From NCBI RefSeq assembly GCF_902498915.1, contig NZ_CABVLQ010000001.1: a stretch of DNA of 64,000 nt. The stretch is one strand, 5' to 3'. Positions 1-7,887 of the stretch are shown in pieces (position 1 is the stretch's first letter; each line of letters opens with the position of its first letter). The notes under the pieces are model-generated. The model saw nothing but the letters and a program-made list of their open reading frames with translations. It made no database searches and was not told where the DNA came from. Origin of the DNA: Escherichia ruysiae (lineage in GTDB: Bacteria > Pseudomonadota > Gammaproteobacteria > Enterobacterales > Enterobacteriaceae). The translations under genes were made by a program, and so were the position numbers.

Positions 1-975
1 CTGCTCAGGCTCGCCATTTTGAGCTGACTCAACTGCGGGCGAGTTGCTGACATGTGCCGTTCCATTGCCTACCGCGACCGGATATCCCGCCCGACGATAT
101 AAAGCTTTATCCACCAGCTTCTTATCAACAGCCTGATTATCTTTGAATTGCGTAAAGCCAACAGGCAGTTTGTACGGCATCGTCTGAACGTTCTGCTGTT
201 CCTCTGCCGACAGGGGGCGATGTACTTCCACATAACGCATTCCGTTCGGTTCTACAGAGTATTTCACCGGTTCGTTGATCACTTTCACCGGCGTCCCCGT
301 CCGCACGCTGGAGAACAAGGCTTTAATATCCGGTGCGTTCATACGAATACAGCCCGAACTGACGCGCAAACCGACGCTGTCCGGCGCACTGGTGCCATGA
401 ATGAGATATTCGCCATTGCCGTGCGCCAGGCGCATTGCGTAGCGTCCTAGTGGGTTATTAGGCCCTGCGGGAACGACTGGCGGTAATTTTATGCCACGCT
501 CCAGCGAACGCTGCCGAATACCAGCGGTCGGTGTCCAGGTAGGGTTAGGGATTTTCTGCCCAACCCGCGTTTCCATCACTGGCGTTTCCAGCCCCTGCAA
601 GCCAATGCCTATCGGATAGACCTGCACGATATTTTCTCCTGGCGGATAATAATAAAGACGCAGCTCGGCAAGGTTAACGATAATCCCCTGACGCGGCGCA
701 TCAGGTAATAACAGTTGTGAAGGAATCGTTATCGTCGTACCTGGTTTTGGCACCGGGGCGATCGTGTTATTGGCTTCCAGAATCAACATTGCCGCAGTAT
801 CAAAACGTCGGGCAATGGCCTGAAGGTTTTTATCCCCCTCTTGCACCGTATACGTTTGATTTTGCCCAACCAGTCGGCTGCCGGTTGGTGGGAGCGGATA
901 ATCTACCGCCCAGGCAGCGTGTATGGCGCTAAACGCGCCGATAAGGGTCAGTGTAAGCAGAGACGCGCGTTTCAT
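1..975 (-). CDS. ldtE: L,D-transpeptidase LdtE, 3' end cut by window edge
   Basis: Periplasmic L,D-transpeptidase of the YkuD family, which forms meso-DAP-meso-DAP (3-3) crosslinks in peptidoglycan. The reading frame stays open from ATG at 975 to base 1, giving 325 residues; the family member in K-12 has about 334, so roughly nine residues and the stop lie outside. Visible are a cleavable signal peptide (residues 1-23, ending AAWA), a LysM wall-binding domain (about 41-86), and the YkuD domain with His193 in HGTSAPD and the nucleophile Cys209 in SSGCIRM. A good ribosome site (AGGAGG) precedes the ATG. It is transcribed in the same direction as the suf operon just upstream but is probably a separate unit. 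Confidence 0.95.
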   Translation of the reverse strand, partial: MKRASLLTLTLIGAFSAIHAAWAVDYPLPPTGSRLVGQNQTYTVQEGDKNLQAIARRFDTAAMLILEANNTIAPVPKPGTTITIPSQLLLPDAPRQGIIVNLAELRLYYYPPGENIVQVYPIGIGLQGLETPVMETRVGQKIPNPTWTPTAGIRQRSLERGIKLPPVVPAGPNNPLGRYAMRLAHGNGEYLIHGTSAPDSVGLRVSSGCIRMNAPDIKALFSSVRTGTPVKVINEPVKYSVEPNGMRYVEVHRPLSAEEQQNVQTMPYKLPVGFTQFKDNQAVDKKLVDKALYRRAGYPVAVGNGTAHVSNSPAVESAQNGEPEQ

Positions 976-1123
976 TGTAAACCTCCTGTATTTGCCGGAG
1001 ACTCACGCTAAGACGTCGGATGGTGCTTTTGCTTACCTGAAGCCGAAACACTCCTGTGCTGGTCAGAGTAAACATCGACCATCCGGCAATGTGAGTCATC
1101 CAGATGAAAGCTGTTCCTTTAGT

Positions 1124-1540
1124 TTAGCTAAGTGCAGCGGCTTTAGCGCGGATTGCACGAATCATCGCTTCCAGACCTTGTGAACGAGATGGGGTGAGAT
1201 GCTGAGCAAGCGCCATTTTTTCAAACCACGGGCGCACGTCAAAATTAACAATATCCTGCGGCGTCATCTGGTCATAGAGAATAAAAACAACCGCAATAAG
1301 CCCTTTCACAATGGCGGCATCGCTGTCGCCCTGCAATTCAATAATTCCCTGCGCATTCTGGCGCATTACAATCCATACCTGACTCTGACAGCCCTGAATA
1401 CTATTTTGCGGGTTTCTGTCTTCATCGCGTAATTCCGGCAGACGCTGACCCAGTTCAATAATGTAGAGATATTTCTCTTCCCAGTTGGCGCAGCGTAAAA
1501 AATTACGCAGCAATTTTTCTTTATCCGGCAATACAGCCAT
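1124..1540 (-). CDS. sufE: SufE, sulfur acceptor and activator of SufS
   Basis: 138-residue sulfur-transfer protein. It accepts persulfide from the cysteine desulfurase SufS and passes it to the SufBCD scaffold in the cytoplasm. The acceptor Cys51 is visible in NSIQGCQSQVW, the signature of the SufE/CsdE family, and the length is normal. It is the last gene of the suf operon, 12 bases after the sufS stop, with a clear ribosome site (GGGAGG). CsdE is the only close alternative, but the neighbours settle the identity. Confidence 0.97.
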   Translation of the reverse strand: MAVLPDKEKLLRNFLRCANWEEKYLYIIELGQRLPELRDEDRNPQNSIQGCQSQVWIVMRQNAQGIIELQGDSDAAIVKGLIAVVFILYDQMTPQDIVNFDVRPWFEKMALAQHLTPSRSQGLEAMIRAIRAKAAALS

Positions 1541-1552
1541 AGAGCCTCCCTG

Positions 1553-2773
1553 TTATCCCAGCAGACGATGAATGCGTTGCAATCCTGTCACCAGACGATC
1601 CACTTCTTCATGGGTGTTATACATAGCCAACGACGCCCGACACATAGCCGGAACGTTATAAAACGCCATCAACGGCATCGCGCAGTGATGGCCGGTACGC
1701 ACAGCGATACCGTAGTTATCAAGAAAACTGCCAACATCATAGGCATGATGTTTACCGAGATTAAAGGCGATAACGCCAAGTCTGTCCGGTGGCCCATACA
1801 GAGTAAGATCCGGCACAGCTGTCAGTTGTGACAGCGCGTAATGCATCAGATTCTGTTCGTACTCAGCAATGTTGTTAAGCCCCAGAGCTGATACATACTC
1901 CAGCGCCGCACCAAGACCAATAATGCCCCCCGTATTGGGCGTGCCGGCCTCAAACCGCCACGGCGCTTTGGTCCAGGTAGTACCCTCGCTAAGGCTGACG
2001 GTGGCAATCATAGACCCGCCCCCTTCCCACGGCGGCATCTCCTGCAACAAGGCTTCTTTAACATAAAGAATGCCAATGCCGGTGGGGCCATACAGTTTAT
2101 GCCCGGAAAAAACGTAGAAGTCGCAATCCAGCGCCTGCACATCCACCGGATGATGCATCACTGCCTGAGCGCCATCCACCAGCACTTTTGCGCCATGCTG
2201 GTGCGCAAGTGCGATCATTTCCGGCAGCGGATTTTCCGTCCCCAGCACATTAGACACGTGAGTAATCGCCAGCAGGCGGGTTTTCTCATCAAACAGATTC
2301 GGCAACGTCTCAAGTTGCAGCGTGCCGTCCGGATTAAGCGGGATCACCCGCAGCTCTGCGCCAACGCGCGCGCAAAGCATCTGCCAGGGAACAATGTTAG
2401 CGTGGTGTTCCATCTGACTGATGATGATGTTATCGCCTGCCCGCACGTTGCTATTGCCCCAGCTATTGGCGACCAGATTGATCCCTTCCGTCGTGCCACG
2501 GACGAACACCAGCTCTTCCGCCGAACGGGCATTGATAAACAGCGATGCACGCTTACGCACGTTCTCCATTTTCTCGGTCGCCTGGGCGCTTAACGTATGA
2601 ATACCGCGATGCACCGCCGCGTAGCCGTGACGATAAAACTCAGCCTCGGCGTCAATCACCTGGCTCGGTTTCTGCGCACTGGCGGCGCTGTCGAGATAAG
2701 CCAGCGGCAAACCGTTCACCTCACGCGAGAGCACCGGAAAATCGGCCCGTACCTTCTCAACGGAAAAAGTCAT
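1553..2773 (-). CDS. sufS: Cysteine desulfurase SufS
   Basis: 406-residue PLP-dependent group II cysteine desulfurase (also selenocysteine lyase). It takes sulfur from cysteine as a persulfide on its active-site cysteine and hands it to SufE. The PLP lysine lies in FSGHKLYGP and the catalytic cysteine in RTGHHCAMPL near residue 364, on the short group II loop. The start codon overlaps the sufD stop (ATGA), indicating translational coupling. Full length, with no disruption. Confidence 0.97.
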   Translation of the reverse strand: MTFSVEKVRADFPVLSREVNGLPLAYLDSAASAQKPSQVIDAEAEFYRHGYAAVHRGIHTLSAQATEKMENVRKRASLFINARSAEELVFVRGTTEGINLVANSWGNSNVRAGDNIIISQMEHHANIVPWQMLCARVGAELRVIPLNPDGTLQLETLPNLFDEKTRLLAITHVSNVLGTENPLPEMIALAHQHGAKVLVDGAQAVMHHPVDVQALDCDFYVFSGHKLYGPTGIGILYVKEALLQEMPPWEGGGSMIATVSLSEGTTWTKAPWRFEAGTPNTGGIIGLGAALEYVSALGLNNIAEYEQNLMHYALSQLTAVPDLTLYGPPDRLGVIAFNLGKHHAYDVGSFLDNYGIAVRTGHHCAMPLMAFYNVPAMCRASLAMYNTHEEVDRLVTGLQRIHRLLG

Positions 2774-4041
2774 CTTGCACCTCCCGGCAGCCGTTGGCCG
2801 ATTCGAGCCAGCACCTGCTGTTTAAGACCCTCATCGCGCAAGGCTTCCGTCAGTTCGGCGGCAAAGGCATAGATGATCATCTGCTGGGCATCCTGCTGAT
2901 TGATCCCGCGAGAACGCAGATAGAACATTTGCTCATCATCAATACGCCCGACCGTTGCGCCGTGGCTGCATTTCACATCATCGGCATAAATTTCCAGTTG
3001 CGGTTTGGTATCCACTTCCGCCAGCTTGCCCATCAGCAGATTATTATTGGTCATCTGGCCGTCAGTCTTGATGGCATACTGCGCGACATTAATCAAACCA
3101 TTAAATACCGCGCGCCCTTTGTCGCTGACGATAGTTTTGTGCAACTGGCGGCTGTTACAAAAACCTTTATTGTGTTCCAGCCAGGTGCGGGTATCGCACA
3201 CTTCATTTTTCACCGGCATCGCCAGGCTATTAATCCGCAGCGTACTGTTTTCGCCATTAAGTTGCGTACTGGTGTTGTGCCGTAACACTGCGCCACCAAG
3301 CAGAAAACTGTGGCTAGATGCGGTGGCATCGTCTGCCAGCAGCAAATCGTTATGGGCAAAGTGGTGACTGACCGGGTTTTCAAACGCCAGCTTGATATGC
3401 TGCAAGTGGGCGTTCGCTGCGACGTTAATAGTGAAGCGCGCGCCGGTAAAATGGCGGGCATCATTAAGGCTGACAAAATGTTCAATCACTGTCGCTTCCG
3501 CGCCTTCCGCCAGTTCCAGATGATGGCGATAATGGGCAGTGTTCACCTCTTCACCTGCCACGCCCTGGGTAATATGCATTAACAGCAATGGCTTTGCAGG
3601 CCGTTGACCGCGCTTCACCGCAATATGCGTAACGCTTTGCGCCAGGCTTTCCGTCAGATGCAGAAACACTTCTGGCTGAATAGCATCGGGCAGCCCCTGG
3701 CGTTCGTCGTTTATGCTCACGTCATATCCGCTGCCTTCAGTTGCATCGCTAAGTGCTGGCATGTAACGTCCATCGACAAACACCAGTCGCACGGCGTCTA
3801 ACGTTATGGCTAAGGCATCACGCTGCTGTGGGGATATCTCCCCCGTAATGCTGACAAACTGGCTATTGGTCAGCCCTTCCAGCGGCGTATATTTCCAGTG
3901 TTCATGTTTACGGGTCGGCAGACCGGTACGCAGCAATTGTTGTAAATGCTGCTGCGCTTGCGGGGAGCGTTTTGCCCCTTCAGCCTCAAACAAGTGATGC
4001 CACTGTTGCAGCACGTTACTGCTGTTCACTAAGCCAGCCAT
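2770..4041 (-). CDS. sufD: SufD, Fe-S scaffold subunit
   Basis: 423-residue subunit of the SufBC2D scaffold, homologous to SufB. It is needed for iron entry and for correct cluster assembly. The beta-helix core and the C-terminal family block (CSHGATVGRIDDEQMFYLRSRG) are present, including the conserved CSHGAT. It overlaps the 3' end of sufC by 26 bases and the sufS start by 4, so translation of sufC, sufD and sufS is tightly linked. Only scattered substitutions distinguish it from the K-12 protein as I remember it. Confidence 0.96.
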   Translation of the reverse strand: MAGLVNSSNVLQQWHHLFEAEGAKRSPQAQQHLQQLLRTGLPTRKHEHWKYTPLEGLTNSQFVSITGEISPQQRDALAITLDAVRLVFVDGRYMPALSDATEGSGYDVSINDERQGLPDAIQPEVFLHLTESLAQSVTHIAVKRGQRPAKPLLLMHITQGVAGEEVNTAHYRHHLELAEGAEATVIEHFVSLNDARHFTGARFTINVAANAHLQHIKLAFENPVSHHFAHNDLLLADDATASSHSFLLGGAVLRHNTSTQLNGENSTLRINSLAMPVKNEVCDTRTWLEHNKGFCNSRQLHKTIVSDKGRAVFNGLINVAQYAIKTDGQMTNNNLLMGKLAEVDTKPQLEIYADDVKCSHGATVGRIDDEQMFYLRSRGINQQDAQQMIIYAFAAELTEALRDEGLKQQVLARIGQRLPGGAR

Positions 4042-4762
4042 AACCCTGCTCCTCCAGTTGTTTGACCAACGTGAAATCGCCGGATTTCACAATTCGCCCC
4101 TGATACAGCACGTGGACGTAATCAGGCTTGATGTAGTCAAGAATGCGTTGGTAGTGCGTCACGATGATGAATGAACGCTTGCCATCACGCAGCGAGTTCA
4201 CGCCATCGGCAACCACTTTTAATGCGTCGATATCCAGCCCGGAGTCCGACTCATCAAGAATGCATAACTCCGGCTCCAGCACTGCCATTTGCAAAATATC
4301 GTTGCGCTTTTTCTCGCCACCGGAAAAACCAACGTTAACCGAACGGGTTAATAAATCTTCCGGCATCTTCAACAGGGCGATTTTCTCTTCCATCAAATCC
4401 TGAAAATCGAAGCGGTCGAGGGTTTCCTGACCGCGATAACTACGCACCGCATTGAGCGCCGTTTGCAGGAAAAACTGGTTACTGACGCCAGGGATTTCCA
4501 CTGGATACTGAAAAGCCATAAAGATCCCTTCGCCTGCACGATCTTCCGGCGACAGTTCAAGCAAATCTTTGCCTTTAAACTCCACCGTGCCGCCCGTCAC
4601 TTCATAATCTTCGCGCCCGGCAAGCGTTGCCGATAAGGTACTTTTGCCCGAACCGTTTGGCCCCATAATGGCGTGAACTTCGCCAGGACGAACGTCGAGG
4701 CTTAATCCACGCAGAATAGCTTTATCTTCCACGCTGACGTGTAAATCTTTAATACTTAACAT
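4016..4762 (-). CDS. sufC: SufC, ABC-type ATPase of the Suf scaffold
   Basis: 248-residue soluble ABC ATPase that binds SufB and SufD; ATP hydrolysis drives the shape change needed for Fe-S cluster assembly. Walker A GPNGSGKST lies near residues 34-42, the signature in NVGFSGGEKKRND, Walker B in ELCILDESDSGLD, and the switch histidine in IVTHYQR. There are no membrane segments and no transporter partner nearby, as expected for a Suf rather than a transport ATPase. It follows sufB by 9 bases. Confidence 0.97.
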   Translation of the reverse strand: MLSIKDLHVSVEDKAILRGLSLDVRPGEVHAIMGPNGSGKSTLSATLAGREDYEVTGGTVEFKGKDLLELSPEDRAGEGIFMAFQYPVEIPGVSNQFFLQTALNAVRSYRGQETLDRFDFQDLMEEKIALLKMPEDLLTRSVNVGFSGGEKKRNDILQMAVLEPELCILDESDSGLDIDALKVVADGVNSLRDGKRSFIIVTHYQRILDYIKPDYVHVLYQGRIVKSGDFTLVKQLEEQGYGWLSEQQ

Positions 4763-4771
4763 GTTTATTCC

Positions 4772-6259
4772 TTATCCGACGCTGTGTTCAAGACTGATGG
4801 CGAGGAGTTTTTGTGCTTCAACGGCAAATTCCAGCGGCAGTTCCGAGAACACGTCTTTGCAGAAACCGTTAACAATCATCGAGATGGCGTCTTCTTCACT
4901 GATCCCGCGTTGCAGGCAGTAAAACAGCTGATCTTCACCAATACGCGATGTCGTTGCCTCGTGCTCCAGTTGTGCGCTGTTATTGCGACATTCGACATAC
5001 GGGAAGGTATGCGCCCCGCAATTAGCGCCAATCAGCATTGAGTCGCACTGAGTGAAGTTGCGCGCATTGGTTGCCGTCGGCATGATTTTCACTAAGCCGC
5101 GATAGCTGTTCTGGCTGTGTCCGGCAGAGATCCCTTTCGAGATAATGGTCGATTTGGTGTTCTTACCGATGTGGATCATCTTGGTGCCGGTATCAGCCTG
5201 CTGATGACCGCTGGTCAGCGCCACTGAGTAAAACTCACCAATGGAGTTATCGCCGCGCAAAATACAGCTTGGGTATTTCCAGGTAATGGCTGAACCGGTT
5301 TCCGATTGCGTCCACGACATTTTGCTGTTTTCGCCTTCGCACAGAGCACGCTTGGTGACGAAGTTGAGAATACCGCCGGTGTTGTTATCGCCAGGGAACC
5401 AGTTTTGCACCGTGGAATATTTCACCTCGGCGTTTTTATGGATGATGACTTCCACCACCGCCGCGTGTAGCTGGTAGCTATCACGCACTGGTGCGGAGCA
5501 GCCTTCAATGTAGCTGACGTAGCTGTCTTCGTCGGCTACCAGAATGGTGCGCTCAAACTGCCCGGTTTTTTCTGCGTTAATGCGAAAATAGGTGGAAAGT
5601 TCCATCGGACAGCGCACGCCTTTAGGTACATAAATAAACGTACCGTCGGAAGCCACCGCTGCATTGAGCGCGGCAAAAAAGTTGTCATTCCCAGGCACCA
5701 CGGTGCCGAGATATTTCTTCACCAGCTCCGGGTGCTCATGAATCGCTTCGCCAAAGGAACAGAAAATGATCCCCTGCTCCGCCAGTTTTTCGCGATAAGT
5801 GGTGGCAACCGAAACAGAATCGAAAATGGCATCAACCGCTACCTCTTTGCCTTCCCGCACGGGAACGCCTAACTGCTCAAACGCCGCTTCAACCTCTTTA
5901 CTTAAAAAAGCGTTTGCGCCGGTTTGTTGCACCGCGCCCGGTTCAGAAACACAGGTGTCATCGCAGTTACCACATGAAGGCGCGGAGTAATAGCTATAAT
6001 CCTGATAATTCAGCTTATCGTAGTGCGCCTTCAGCCAGTGTGGTTCTTCCATCTCCAGCCATGCGCGATAGGCGTTGAGACGAAACTCCAGCATCCACTC
6101 CGGCTCATTACGCTTCGCCGAGATTGCGCGCACCACCTCTTCGTTTATGCCCTTAGCCAGTTCATCAGTGGCTAACTGGGTGAAGAATCCTTCTTTATAA
6201 TTCAGCGGGCCGCCAGTCCAGGTTTTGACATCGTCAGTTGCTTCAGTATTACGAGACAT
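4772..6259 (-). CDS. sufB: SufB, Fe-S scaffold subunit
   Basis: 495-residue central scaffold on which the nascent Fe-S cluster is built, working with SufC and SufD. The start was set at 6259 (MSRNTEATDD), 8 bases after the sufA stop and behind GGCGG; the longer upstream frame would run back into sufA. An N-terminal segment carries CGNCDDTC, a conserved CSAPV lies mid-protein, and the C-terminal block holds CGAHTFPYVECRN. The length equals that of the E. coli protein. Confidence 0.96.
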   Translation of the reverse strand: MSRNTEATDDVKTWTGGPLNYKEGFFTQLATDELAKGINEEVVRAISAKRNEPEWMLEFRLNAYRAWLEMEEPHWLKAHYDKLNYQDYSYYSAPSCGNCDDTCVSEPGAVQQTGANAFLSKEVEAAFEQLGVPVREGKEVAVDAIFDSVSVATTYREKLAEQGIIFCSFGEAIHEHPELVKKYLGTVVPGNDNFFAALNAAVASDGTFIYVPKGVRCPMELSTYFRINAEKTGQFERTILVADEDSYVSYIEGCSAPVRDSYQLHAAVVEVIIHKNAEVKYSTVQNWFPGDNNTGGILNFVTKRALCEGENSKMSWTQSETGSAITWKYPSCILRGDNSIGEFYSVALTSGHQQADTGTKMIHIGKNTKSTIISKGISAGHSQNSYRGLVKIMPTATNARNFTQCDSMLIGANCGAHTFPYVECRNNSAQLEHEATTSRIGEDQLFYCLQRGISEEDAISMIVNGFCKDVFSELPLEFAVEAQKLLAISLEHSVG

Positions 6260-6267
6260 AGTACCGC

Positions 6268-6636
6268 CTATACCCCGAAGCTTTCGCCACAGCCACATTC
6301 ATTCTGGGCTTTCGGGTTGTGAAATTTGAATATCTGATTGAGTCCTTCGCGAACGAAATCGACTTCCGTGCCATCAATAAACGGCATTGCTTGTAGCGGG
6401 ACATACAGCTTCGCGCCGTCGTGTTCAAACAGCAGATCGTCTTTGTCCGGCTCGCTAACACTGTCGAGTACATAGCCAAAGCCCGCGCAACCCGTTTGCT
6501 TCACGCCTAAGCGCACGCCGACCATACCTGGCTGCTTTGCCACCAGCTCGCGGATGTGCACCGCCGCTGCGGGTGTCAGCGTTAAGCCTTGCCAGGCGAA
6601 ATCCTGTGGATTAAAGGTTCCTGAATGCATGTCCAT
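6268..6636 (-). CDS. sufA: SufA, A-type Fe-S carrier
   Basis: 122-residue A-type carrier that receives Fe-S clusters from SufBCD and delivers them to apo-proteins. The three cluster ligands are visible: Cys50 in KQTGCAGFG, and Cys114 and Cys116 in NECGCGE. It is the first gene of sufABCDSE, about 60 bases downstream of a promoter with a Fur site. The neighbouring suf genes separate it from its paralogues IscA and ErpA. Confidence 0.97.
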   Translation of the reverse strand: MDMHSGTFNPQDFAWQGLTLTPAAAVHIRELVAKQPGMVGVRLGVKQTGCAGFGYVLDSVSEPDKDDLLFEHDGAKLYVPLQAMPFIDGTEVDFVREGLNQIFKFHNPKAQNECGCGESFGV

Positions 6637-6676
6637 CGATTTACCTCATTTCATCGCTTTCAGCGTATAACAGCAT

Positions 6677-6705
6677 GTTAGTGATAATGATTATCAGTTC
6701 AACCC
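6677..6705 (-). promoter_or_regulatory. suf promoter with Fur box
   Basis: On the minus strand TTGAAC, a 16-base spacer and TAACAT form a plausible -35/-10 pair. The spacer is almost entirely GATAATCATTATC (6683-6695), which matches 13 of 13 bases of the core Fur consensus. Fur with iron would block RNA polymerase here, in line with known iron repression of suf. I could not assign the OxyR, IscR or IHF sites known for this operon. Confidence 0.75.
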
Positions 6706-6925
6706 GGCAAACGCAGGGGCTTTACCGTAAAACATGCTTTTTGCCTGCATTTAATAAGCATAGACCCTGATGTGCGGCTTAACAGGCACGCTAAGAATTA
6801 GGTATCTCATTGTTAGTTAATGATTATTACCGGAGGGCATTTAAGACTGTGATGGAAAAGAAAAAGTTGTATTGAAAATGACTATTTAAGAGATAGGTAA
6901 AAAAGTGGCTCGTTCAGAAATAAGA
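6706..6925. other. suf upstream control region, no gene seen
   Basis: A+T-rich stretch with no credible reading frame. In K-12 the OxyR and IHF sites that activate suf lie in this part, but I could not place them with confidence. Confidence 0.4.
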
Positions 6926-6962
6926 AAACCCTTAAGTCTGTGCTACACAGGCTTAAGGGTTT
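6926..6962 (-). terminator. Hairpin terminator of RydB
   Basis: AAACCCTTAAG pairs with CTTAAGGGTTT and the stem continues with CTGTG/CACAG around a 3-base loop, with one mismatch. On the minus strand it is followed by TTTTCTTA, typical of a Rho-independent terminator. It lies directly 3' of the RydB sequence. Confidence 0.8.
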
Positions 6963-7033
6963 CTACCCCATCCGGCGCTTATCTCCGGCACTCACAGTGG
7001 CTTAGCTCTTGAAGGGGTGATAAGAATAATCTC
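6963..7033 (-). ncRNA. rydB: Small RNA RydB
   Basis: Located between sufA and ydiH on the minus strand, at the position and with the sequence I recall for RydB (Tpe7), an sRNA of about 60-70 nt found in Escherichia, Shigella and Salmonella. ATCACCCC near its 5' end can pair with GGATGGGGTAG near its 3' end, enclosing a smaller hairpin of the GCCGGAGATAAGCGCCGG type. Exact ends are uncertain. Function is poorly known; effects on rpoS have been reported. Confidence 0.7.
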
Positions 7034-7188
7034 ATAAAGCTAAGCCAGCGTTTTAACACAACCTGCGATTTGTATTCTTTTTAAACAAGATCAAGCGGGT
7101 AAAAATGGGAGAAGTCAGAAGAAAGTCGTCAGACCTGGACTGGAGTTAATCCAGGTCGATGGGGCACACTAACTGCGTTCAGCCAGAA

Positions 7189-7377
7189 TCAATGCACGCC
7201 CAAACGCCAGGCAAAGTAGATTTCTTCTTTTAATTCAGCAGAAGAGAGAGTAAGCAGATCAGCGAATTCAAGTTCTAGTTGTTTCAGACGTTTGAGATAT
7301 TGGGCAGGTGAAAGATTGCTCTGGTCACGGCGTAAAAATTCAATGGCCAGTTGGGTGGGATCAAGTTGAGTAGACAT
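7189..7377 (-). CDS. ydiH: Small protein YdiH, function unknown
   Basis: 62-residue acidic, helix-rich protein with no signal peptide or membrane segment. I chose the start at 7377 (MSTQLDPTQL) because AGCGAGGAT lies just upstream and the length equals K-12 YdiH; an in-frame start 81 bases further up has no ribosome site. The sequence is mostly Leu, Glu and Gln with a WRLGVH end. No domain is recognised and no function is known to me. It stands alone between rydB and menI. Confidence 0.85.
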   Translation of the reverse strand: MSTQLDPTQLAIEFLRRDQSNLSPAQYLKRLKQLELEFADLLTLSSAELKEEIYFAWRLGVH

Positions 7378-7476
7378 AGCATCCTCGCTTTTAGACAAGA
7401 CCTGCACAGTATACCACCGTTTACTGTGCAGATAATAACCAAAGGCAATATGCGTCACACTTTTCTGGTGACAACG

Positions 7477-7887
7477 TCACAAAATAGCGGTCGTCAATCG
7501 TGACGAACAGCACAAACGCTCTTTCTCATCGAATATTTCAATCTGCCAGACCTGATGACGTGAACCAAGATGCAGCGGTTTGCAAACGCCGCGAACTCGC
7601 CCTTCTCGCGCTGATCGAACATGGTTAGCATTGATTTCCAGACCAACGACTTTTTGCTCACCTTCGGTACATAAATAACCGGCAACGGAGCCAATACTTT
7701 CGGCCAGCACCACGGACGCACCGCCATGCAGCAGCCCGAAAGGTTGCTTTGTCCGCGAATCTACCGGCATTGTCGCTTCCAGAGTGTCATCACCAATATG
7801 TTCAAAGCGAATATCCAGCAATCCCACCATGTTTCCATCACCCATGGCATTCAGTGCTTCCAGGGTGATTTTACGTTTCCATATCAT
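7477..7887 (-). CDS. menI: 1,4-dihydroxy-2-naphthoyl-CoA thioesterase MenI
   Basis: 136-residue hotdog-fold thioesterase (formerly YdiI). It hydrolyses DHNA-CoA, the penultimate product before prenylation in menaquinone synthesis. The family motif PFGLLHGGASVVLAESIGS holds the catalytic Glu (near residue 63) and the HGG oxyanion region. It overlaps the end of ydiJ by 4 bases (ATGA), so the two are translationally coupled. The paralogue EntH has the same fold but lies with the enterobactin genes. Confidence 0.93.
   Translation of the reverse strand: MIWKRKITLEALNAMGDGNMVGLLDIRFEHIGDDTLEATMPVDSRTKQPFGLLHGGASVVLAESIGSVAGYLCTEGEQKVVGLEINANHVRSAREGRVRGVCKPLHLGSRHQVWQIEIFDEKERLCCSSRLTTAIL

Noticed and set aside
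2545..3285. 246-codon open frame on the plus strand
   Set aside because: Antisense to sufS and sufD, with no motif and a composition typical of a complement frame.
6249..6479. 76-codon frame on the minus strand inside sufA
   Set aside because: Overlaps sufA in another frame and has no domain; sufA is the real gene.
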